Source: CAZUVM01 sp964623885 (GTDB lineage: Bacteria; Verrucomicrobiota; Verrucomicrobiia; Limisphaerales; UBA8199). From it: DNA of 7,440 nucleotides. The position numbers and the translations under genes were made by a program. The notes under the pieces were generated by a model that was given only the letters and a program-made list of their open reading frames with translations, had not been told where the DNA came from and ran no database searches. The number at the start of each line of letters is the position of its first letter. The stretch's first letter is position 1. Where the stretch lies: the NCBI GenBank assembly GCA_964623885.1, contig CAZUVM010000101.1, forward strand, positions 1 to 7,440, given 5' to 3'. Below, piece after piece: positions 1 to 4,952 of this stretch.

Positions 1-1
1 C

Positions 2-622
2 CTTTCTCTCGTCGCCATTACGGCTCACCTCGGCTTAGTGCGAAACGCGCGGCTTAAATCCGGCGAAGTCCTGTTCGTCAACGGCGGTTCGGGCGGCGTG
101 GGGTCGAGTGTGGTTCAGATCGCTAAAACACTCGGAGCCCGCGTAATCACGACGGCCGGCAGCGATGAGAAGGTGCGCATTTGCCAGGAACTCGGGGCGG
201 ACCGCGCGCTGAATTATAAGACTGAAGATGTGGACGCAGCTATCAAGACGTTTGCACCCGAAGGGATCGACGTTTGGTGGGAAACACTGCGCGACCCAAA
301 TTTCGAACGAGTGATCCCGTTACTAGCCAAGCGGGGACGGATGATCGTTATGGCGGGACGGGACGCCAAATCGGCTTTGCCGATCGGGCCATTCTATACG
401 AAGGACTGCTCGATCCACGGTTTTGCAATGTTCAACGCCACAGCCGGCGAGCAAAGTGCCGCCGCCAAGGACATCAACGAATGGGCAGCCGCGGGAAAGC
501 TCAAGGCCCGCATTGATCGAGTCCTGCCGCTAGCTCAAGCGGTCGAGGCGCACCGGCTGCAAGAGGAAAGTACGATTCATAAGAGCGGCGCTTTGGCCGG
601 CAAGATCGTTCTTCGGCCTTAA
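2..622 (+). CDS. NADPH:quinone oxidoreductase, zeta-crystallin-like MDR family (5' partial)
   Basis: This is the C-terminal part, about 206 residues, of a medium-chain dehydrogenase/reductase that should be about 320-330 residues long. The reading frame is open to the left edge (residues ITAHLGL before position 38), so the GTG at 38 is internal and the true start lies outside the window. The Rossmann nucleotide-binding loop is clear (VNGGSGGVGS, about 80-109), followed by the strand and helix GARVITTAGSDEK and the ELGADRALNYK segment typical of the family. The C-terminal part (IHGFAMFNATAGEQ, then GKLKARIDRVLPL, ending ALAGKIVLRP) matches zinc-free quinone oxidoreductases. No structural-zinc cysteine cluster is visible, but the N-terminal domain is missing. 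Family knowledge suggests a soluble cytoplasmic enzyme reducing quinones or enones with NADPH; the substrate cannot be read from sequence. It stops 82 bases before proC and may or may not share its transcript. Confidence 0.88.
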   Translation, partial: LSLVAITAHLGLVRNARLKSGEVLFVNGGSGGVGSSVVQIAKTLGARVITTAGSDEKVRICQELGADRALNYKTEDVDAAIKTFAPEGIDVWWETLRDPNFERVIPLLAKRGRMIVMAGRDAKSALPIGPFYTKDCSIHGFAMFNATAGEQSAAAKDINEWAAAGKLKARIDRVLPLAQAVEAHRLQEESTIHKSGALAGKIVLRP

Positions 623-704
623 TTGACGCGAAGCCCGCGAAAGTCACGAAATCGGGCCGTCAGAAACCTTGCCCCGGCCTCATCAAGCTGTTACAAACCG
701 AGCG

Positions 705-1520
705 ATGCCAGCGAAACTCACGATCGGATTTCTTGGCGCCGGTAAAATGGCTACTGCCCTGGCCAACGGGTTCACCAGCGCCGGTCTGGTTGCCCCCAAG
801 CAGTTGATTGCCAGCGACCCGAGCGCTCCCGCCCGCTCGGCTTTTGCCAAAGTCACCGGCGCCCGGATTACGCAAAACAACACTGACGTAGCCCGATTTG
901 CTCAGGTGCTTTTTCTGGCGGTCAAACCTGATCAGGTTGGGACCGTGCTGGCTGAGATCCGCGACATTTTCTCTCCTGGTCACCTGCTGATTTCGATTGC
1001 TGCCGGCGTGCCGCTGGCGAAGCTCGAAGCTGGTCTTGGCGCCGAAGCTCGATTGATCCGCGTGATGCCAAATACTCCAGCGCTGATCGGCGCTTCGGCC
1101 TCGGCGTTCGCGCTGGGCAAAGGCGCGCAACCACGAGACGGCGAGTTGGTTCAAAGGTTACTCTCGGCGGTTGGCGTAGCCTTTCAGCTAAAAGAATCCC
1201 TGCTCGACGCAGTTACCGGCCTGAGCGGCAGCGGCCCGGCCTACATTTATCTCATCATTGAAGCCTTGAGCGACGGCGGTGTGGCCGCAGGTCTGCCGAG
1301 AGATGTGGCCACCCGACTGGCAGCGCAAACCGCCTTAGGCAGCGCCCGTATGGTGCTGGAAACTGGATACCATCCGGGTGCGCTCAAGGACATGGTCACG
1401 AGCCCCGGTGGGACGACGATCGAAGGCCTGCACGAATTGGAGAAAGGCAAGCTGCGCGGGACGCTGATCAGCGCTGTGCGCGCCGCAACTGAAAAGTCAA
1501 AGCGACTGGGGCAAGGATAA
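705..1520 (+). CDS. proC: Pyrroline-5-carboxylate reductase
   Basis: A 271-residue protein, about the usual length for ProC (269 in E. coli). It reduces 1-pyrroline-5-carboxylate to L-proline with NAD(P)H in the cytoplasm, the last step of proline synthesis. The N-terminal dinucleotide site is GFLGAGKMA (residues 8-16). VKPDQV (73-78) and RVMPNTPA (119-126) are family landmarks. The C-terminal dimerisation and active-site half carries TGLSGSGPAYIYLIIEAL (171-188), and the ProC signature LKDMVTSPGGTTIEGL lies at 227-242. The frame is open upstream to a TTG at 669, but that would add 12 residues ahead of the Rossmann strand with no family match, so ATG 705 is preferred. No good Shine-Dalgarno site precedes it. 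The next gene begins 7 bases after its stop, so the two are probably cotranscribed. No truncation or missing motif is seen. Confidence 0.96.
   Translation: MPAKLTIGFLGAGKMATALANGFTSAGLVAPKQLIASDPSAPARSAFAKVTGARITQNNTDVARFAQVLFLAVKPDQVGTVLAEIRDIFSPGHLLISIAAGVPLAKLEAGLGAEARLIRVMPNTPALIGASASAFALGKGAQPRDGELVQRLLSAVGVAFQLKESLLDAVTGLSGSGPAYIYLIIEALSDGGVAAGLPRDVATRLAAQTALGSARMVLETGYHPGALKDMVTSPGGTTIEGLHELEKGKLRGTLISAVRAATEKSKRLGQG
1513..1517 (+). promoter_or_regulatory. Ribosome binding site of the AI-2E family gene
   Basis: AAGGA lies in the last codons of proC, 10 bases before the ATG at 1528. It is the clearest conventional Shine-Dalgarno match among the starts seen in this window. Its position inside proC fits tight coupling of the two genes. 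Confidence 0.5.
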
Positions 1521-1527
1521 GAGCGGC

Positions 1528-2772
1528 ATGAATTTGCCTCCTCCTACGGCCCGTCAGGCGCGCTTGTTCTGGTTGGCTCTAAGCGGTTTGTCTTTAGCTG
1601 CATTGGTTGGCCTCGGGGTGGCGTTGATTTGGGGGCTTGGACGCGTGCTCGAGTTGCTTTCACCTGTGCTGTGGCCGTTGGCCGTCGCCGGTGTGCTGGC
1701 TTATCTGCTCGATCCCATTGTGGATTTTCTTCAGCGACGAGGATTGCACCGGCCGCAAGCGATCATCAGTGTATTTGCCATCGCGCTGGTTCTGGTAACT
1801 ATTTTCTTCGCCAGCATCGTCCCGCAACTGGTCAATGAAACGCGCCAGCTTGCCAGCCGGATTCCTGCTTATGCTTCTCGAGCCGAGCAACGCATCCAAT
1901 TCTGGATCGACAATCCTCCGCCGTTGCTGAAAAGACTGCTGCAGCGCGAAACCATCAAGACGCCAGGCGAGACCACTGATCAGACGCCTGCTCCGGTTCC
2001 CGTCGTCCCCTCGACTGAGAGTAACATAAACACGAATGCTCCAAACGCAACGGCCCGCCCGATTCAGGACCAAACATTGCAAACCGCCAGTGCCTGGCTT
2101 GCGGGCTCGCTGCCGCGCATCGGTTCCTGGGCGTTTGGCCAGGTCGGTCGAGTCGCTTCCTGGTTCGGCGTCCTGGCGGGGCTCGCCCTCGTTCCGGTGT
2201 ATACGTTCTATTTTCTGCTGGAAAAGCGGGGAATTTCGTCCAAGTGGACCAATTATCTGCCGGTCGCGGATTCCAATTTCAAGACCGAGCTCGTGTTCGT
2301 GCTGCAGGCCATTAATAACTACCTGATCACCTTTTTTCGAAGCCAGGTGCTGGTGGCCATTTGCGACGGCATCCTGTACGGGCTTGGGTTTTTGATAATA
2401 GGTCTGCCATATGCACTCCTAATTGGCGTGATGGCGATATTCCTGACGATGATTCCGTTCCTTGGCGCGATTGTGACTTGCACAACCGCACTCGTGATCG
2501 CTTTGGTGCAGTTCGGGGATTGGTCGCATCCTTTGAAAGTCCTGGTTGTGTTCGCTATCGTCCAGGCGTTGGAAGGATTGGTGATCTCGCCGCGAATAAT
2601 GGGCGGCCGGGTCGGGCTTCACCCCGTGACTATCATCATCGCAGTGATGGCCGGGACCACATTACTGGGTGGGCTTTTGGGTGGGATTCTGGCGATCCCC
2701 CTAACGGCCGCGCTGCGCGTGATTATGTTTCGCTACGTCTGGAAACGTGAAGCGGAGAAAAGCGATTCATGA
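1528..2772 (+). CDS. AI-2E family (PerM/YhhT-like) integral membrane transporter
   Basis: A 414-residue polytopic membrane protein. Hydrophobic segments are visible at about residues 13-36, 45-61, 75-98, 210-231, 273-293, 295-328, 336-349 and 366-400. The C-terminal half has the family hallmarks: YFLLEKR (228-234), FLTMIPFLGAI (305-315), and LVISPRIMGGRVGLHP (351-366) followed by a Gly-rich hydrophobic run ending in LAIPLTAALRVI. The family was named for autoinducer-2 export by TqsA, but members also include sodium/proton antiporters and permeases of unknown cargo, so the substrate here is undetermined. A hydrophilic region between the third and fourth membrane segments contains an unusual Pro/Thr/Asn-rich stretch (about 144-185). 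The start at 1528 has AAGGA upstream and follows proC by 7 bases. The stop lies 36 bases from the stop of the convergent HAD phosphatase gene. Membership of the family is secure; function is not. Confidence 0.9.
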   Translation: MNLPPPTARQARLFWLALSGLSLAALVGLGVALIWGLGRVLELLSPVLWPLAVAGVLAYLLDPIVDFLQRRGLHRPQAIISVFAIALVLVTIFFASIVPQLVNETRQLASRIPAYASRAEQRIQFWIDNPPPLLKRLLQRETIKTPGETTDQTPAPVPVVPSTESNINTNAPNATARPIQDQTLQTASAWLAGSLPRIGSWAFGQVGRVASWFGVLAGLALVPVYTFYFLLEKRGISSKWTNYLPVADSNFKTELVFVLQAINNYLITFFRSQVLVAICDGILYGLGFLIIGLPYALLIGVMAIFLTMIPFLGAIVTCTTALVIALVQFGDWSHPLKVLVVFAIVQALEGLVISPRIMGGRVGLHPVTIIIAVMAGTTLLGGLLGGILAIPLTAALRVIMFRYVWKREAEKSDS

Positions 2773-2808
2773 TCCACACTGCGTGAAGAGCAAATAAGCC
2801 CGCAGCTC

Positions 2809-3414
2809 TCACGAAACGGGTTCGCGTTTTACAAGGAGCTTCCTCACGTCCACGGCTTCCATGCCCGCGGCGCGGATGGCCTGCATCCCAAGATCGGTGT
2901 CTTCATAAGCACGACAGGCTTGCGGCGGTACGCCGATCCGCCGGGCGGCCTCCAGGAAAATATCTGGGGCAGGTTTTTGGCGCGTCACTTCTTCGCTGGT
3001 AACAACGGCGGCAAACATGTGACGAATCCCTAAATGCTCCAGCACTTGTTCGATGGTTCGGCGCGTTCCGCCGGAGGCAACCGCCAACGGAATTTTGCCA
3101 TGGTTTTCACGCGCGATGCCAACCACCGCATTGATGGGTTCTACTTGAGCAATCAACGGCAAGTATTCCGCCTCTTTCTCGCGAGCCACGGCCAGGTGAT
3201 CCAGTCCCAGCCGCTGTTCGGAGCTAAGCATTTTGAGGATGTCGCGCGAGGGCACACCGCCCAGCGAGTAAAATCGGTCTTGTGGAAAAGTTATCCGGTG
3301 TCGGTTGGCGATGACCTGCCACGCGCGCCAATGCAGCGGCATCGTGTCCGCAAGTGTGCCGTCGCAATCAAAAATAAGACCGCGTGGGAGGTTAGTTGAG
3401 CGAGTGATTAACAT
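2809..3414 (-). CDS. HAD-superfamily phosphatase, YqaB / beta-phosphoglucomutase-like
   Basis: A 201-residue soluble hydrolase with all four HAD motifs: I, FDCDGT (nucleophile D16, acid/base D18); II, VASGG (S114); III, RQKPAP (K147); IV, YEDTDLG (E171, D172). The cap inserted after motif I is the small helical kind of subfamily I (GGVPSRDIL, about 52-60), as in beta-phosphoglucomutase. The layout resembles E. coli YqaB, a fructose-1-phosphate phosphatase of 188 residues, including an AREK segment, a VEP segment before motif II, and a C-terminal AAGMEAVDVRKLL. A sugar-phosphate phosphatase is therefore the best guess, while a sugar phosphomutase cannot be excluded. The gene follows prfA by 79 bases on the same strand, at a position where other bacteria often have prmC. 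The ATG at 3414 has no convincing Shine-Dalgarno site upstream. Confidence 0.88.
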   Translation of the reverse strand: MLITRSTNLPRGLIFDCDGTLADTMPLHWRAWQVIANRHRITFPQDRFYSLGGVPSRDILKMLSSEQRLGLDHLAVAREKEAEYLPLIAQVEPINAVVGIARENHGKIPLAVASGGTRRTIEQVLEHLGIRHMFAAVVTSEEVTRQKPAPDIFLEAARRIGVPPQACRAYEDTDLGMQAIRAAGMEAVDVRKLLVKREPVS

Positions 3415-3493
3415 GAAACTTTAAGGAGCAATGCCGCGAGTGTGATGAGGACGGGGCGGGAACTATTTTACCCAGCACCAGGACACGGCCATT

Positions 3494-4570
3494 TCACTTC
3501 AGAGCCGCCAGCTTTTCCTCCAAATCATTGGCCATGAGGGGGTCGATAATCGGATCGACATCGCCCTCCATGACCGCGGGCAAGTTATAGAGCGTCAATT
3601 CGATCCGGTGATCAGTCACCCGGTTTTGTGGGAAATTATACGTGCGGATTCGTTCGTTTCTTTCGCCCGTACCGACCTGGGCTTTGCGTTGCGCGGCATA
3701 CTTGGCGTTTTCTTCCTCAATTTTGCGCTCAAGCAGGCGCGAGCGCAGCACAGTCAGCGCGCGGGCTTTGTTCTTCTGCTGCGAGCGCTGGTCCGCGCAA
3801 CGAACAATCAAACCGCTGGGTTTATGGATGACCTGCACCGCCGAATCGGTGGTGTTGACGCCCTGACCGCCGGGGCCCGAAGCGCGACAAACTGTGATTT
3901 CCAGGTCTTCCGGTTTAAGCTCGACATCCACCTCTTGCGCCTCGGGCAACACGGCTACCGTGCAGGTGCTGGTGTGGATGCGGCCCTGGGCTTCTGTTGC
4001 AGGGACCCGTTGGACGCGATGCACGCCGCTTTCGTATTTCAGCCGCTTAAAAACATCCGTGCCGGTGATTTGGAAAATGATTTCTTTATAGCCCCCCAGA
4101 TCGGACGGGCTCGAGTCCAGGTTCTCGTATTTCCAGCCGTGGCCTTCGGCATAGCGGGTGTACATGCGGTAAAGGTCGGCTGCGAAGAGCGCTGATTCCT
4201 GACCACCTGCTCCGGCCCGAATTTCGAAAATCGTGTTTCGCGAATCCGCAGGGTCAGGGGGAATAACACCGCGCTGCACTTCGAGCGCCAGCCGTTGTTC
4301 CTCCTTTTCGAGCCGCGCCAGGTCTTCCCGCGCCATTTGCGCGAGCTCGGGATCCAACGCTCCGCCTTCCAGCAAGGCGCGATTGGCCGCGACATCTTCC
4401 AGGGTTTTCTTGTACGCCTGGCCATGCGCGACCAACTCCTTCAACCGCGCGTATTCGCGCGACAGTTCCTGCGCCCGTTGCGGATTGTCAAAAGCTGTCG
4501 GCTGGCTTAGGGCCGACTCAACCTCGGCAAAGCGACGGGAGAATTTTTCGATGTAAGGGACGAAATCCAT
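3494..4570 (-). CDS. prfA: Peptide chain release factor 1 (RF1)
   Basis: A 358-residue class I release factor, the usual RF1 length (360 in E. coli). It reads UAA and UAG in the ribosomal A site and triggers hydrolysis of peptidyl-tRNA. The stop-codon tripeptide is PAT at residues 190-192 within RVPATEAQGRIHTST, which identifies RF1; RF2 would have SPF. The catalytic loop is SGPGGQGVNTTDSAV with GGQ at 234-236. The N-terminal helical domain begins MDFVPYIEKFSRRFAEVE, supporting the ATG at 4570, although no Shine-Dalgarno site precedes it. Two small oddities: the residue after GGQ is Gly where E. coli has His, and a second GGQ occurs at 122-124 (AGAGGQES), where many homologues read GGDEA. The gene lies 87 bases after rpmE on the same strand, with a probable terminator in between. 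prmC, whose product methylates the GGQ glutamine, is not adjacent downstream. Confidence 0.97.
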   Translation of the reverse strand: MDFVPYIEKFSRRFAEVESALSQPTAFDNPQRAQELSREYARLKELVAHGQAYKKTLEDVAANRALLEGGALDPELAQMAREDLARLEKEEQRLALEVQRGVIPPDPADSRNTIFEIRAGAGGQESALFAADLYRMYTRYAEGHGWKYENLDSSPSDLGGYKEIIFQITGTDVFKRLKYESGVHRVQRVPATEAQGRIHTSTCTVAVLPEAQEVDVELKPEDLEITVCRASGPGGQGVNTTDSAVQVIHKPSGLIVRCADQRSQQKNKARALTVLRSRLLERKIEEENAKYAAQRKAQVGTGERNERIRTYNFPQNRVTDHRIELTLYNLPAVMEGDVDPIIDPLMANDLEEKLAALK

Positions 4571-4594
4571 TCAATGCACTTGACTTAGCAGCTC

Positions 4595-4640
4595 AAAGGA
4601 AAAGCAAACCGCCCGGACAGTCAATTGACCATGCGGGCGG
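4595..4640 (-). terminator. Probable intrinsic terminator after rpmE
   Basis: Read on the - strand, CCGCCCG (4640-4634) pairs perfectly with CGGGCGG (4615-4609), giving a 7-bp all-GC stem. It is followed at once by the T-rich run TTTGCTTTTCCTTT (4608-4595). The 18-base loop contains the perfect palindrome GTCAATTGAC (4629-4620), which could fold into a small inner stem. It begins 17 bases after the rpmE stop and ends 24 bases before the prfA start. It therefore probably ends or attenuates the alaS-rpmE transcript, and would imply a separate prfA promoter or read-through. The T run is interrupted, so strength is uncertain. Confidence 0.6.
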
Positions 4641-4657
4641 ATGAATGGGAGAAATCG

Positions 4658-4903
4658 CTAGTGCTTCTTCTTTTTGCCGGCAGCGACGGCGGCCTGGGCG
4701 GCCTGAGTCTTGGCCATGCGCTGTTGGAATTTATCCACACGACCGGCGGTATCCACAAATTTCTGCTGGCCGGTGTAGAAAGGGTGGCAAACATTGCAAA
4801 TACCCACGATGATCACCGGCTTTGTGGAACGGGTCTTAATCACGTTGCCGCATGCGCAACGTATCTCCGAGTCCACATACTTCGGATGGATGTTTTCTTT
4901 CAT
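4658..4903 (-). CDS. rpmE: 50S ribosomal protein L31, zinc-binding (C+) type
   Basis: An 81-residue protein with the classic L31 layout: MKENIHPKY at the start, CACGNV with C16 and C18, CNVCHPFYTG with C36 and C39, then QKFVDTAGRVDKF. The CxC plus CxxC set is the zinc-binding form of L31, as opposed to the cysteine-free paralogue made under zinc limitation. L31 binds the large subunit and takes part in the bridge to the 30S head. The C-terminal tail after GRVDKF is longer than in many homologues of about 66-70 residues, and is Ala/Gln/Lys-rich, ending GKKKKH. No Shine-Dalgarno site sits at normal distance from the ATG at 4903. Instead the start overlaps the stop of a possible six-codon leader ORF. 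It lies 49 bases after alaS on the same strand and is followed by a probable terminator. Confidence 0.96.
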   Translation of the reverse strand: MKENIHPKYVDSEIRCACGNVIKTRSTKPVIIVGICNVCHPFYTGQQKFVDTAGRVDKFQQRMAKTQAAQAAVAAGKKKKH

Positions 4904-4920
4904 AAAAGGCCGGAAACCAT
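4900..4920 (-). CDS. Possible six-codon leader ORF coupled to rpmE
   Basis: On the - strand, ATG at 4920-4918 opens a frame encoding MVSGLL and ends with TGA at 4902-4900. The TGA overlaps the rpmE ATG as ATGA. The purine run AGAGGGTGG (4930-4922) ends 1 base before this ATG, and its GAGG core sits 5 bases away, a workable Shine-Dalgarno placement that rpmE itself lacks. The arrangement is what one expects for translational coupling by re-initiation. It is very short, and chance occurrence is quite possible. Confidence 0.3.
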   Translation of the reverse strand: MVSGLL

Positions 4921-4935
4921 ACCACCCTCTGGCCT
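4904..4935 (-). promoter_or_regulatory. Hairpin with TTTT tail in the alaS-rpmE spacer
   Basis: On the - strand, AGGCCAGA (4935-4928) pairs with TCCGGCCT (4914-4907) as 5 bp, one A-C mismatch and 2 bp, with a 13-base loop. TTTT (4907-4904) ends directly before the rpmE ATG. The SD-like run and the leader ATG lie in the upstream arm and loop. It could be a weak terminator or attenuator of the alaS transcript, or an rpmE leader structure that controls ribosome access. L31 leader RNAs are known in several other phyla; likeness to any of them was not testable here. Confidence 0.35.
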
Positions 4936-4952
4936 AATCACAAGCGCTAATT

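Noticed and set aside
38..622. GTG at 38 as the start of the oxidoreductase
   Set aside because: The frame is open to base 2 and the residues before it (ITAHLGL) match the conserved helix before the Rossmann domain, so the gene is cut by the window edge.
623..652. TTGACG followed by CGAAAT as a proC promoter
   Set aside because: The -35-like hexamer is good but the best -10 match at 17-18 bases is only 3 of 6, so there is not enough support.
633..657. GCCCG/CGGGC inverted repeat after the oxidoreductase as a terminator
   Set aside because: Five base pairs with a 15-base loop and no T run afterwards.
669..704. TTG at 669 as the proC start
   Set aside because: It adds 12 residues with no family counterpart. 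ATG 705 gives a 271-residue protein beginning just before the Rossmann strand.
2787..2809. Inverted repeat AGAGC/GCTCT between the convergent stops as a bidirectional terminator
   Set aside because: Only 5 bp with a 13-base loop and no T run on either side; too weak to call.
3608..4195. Long open frame on the + strand opposite prfA
   Set aside because: It mirrors the RF1 coding sequence, and its residues show no family resemblance or plausible start context.
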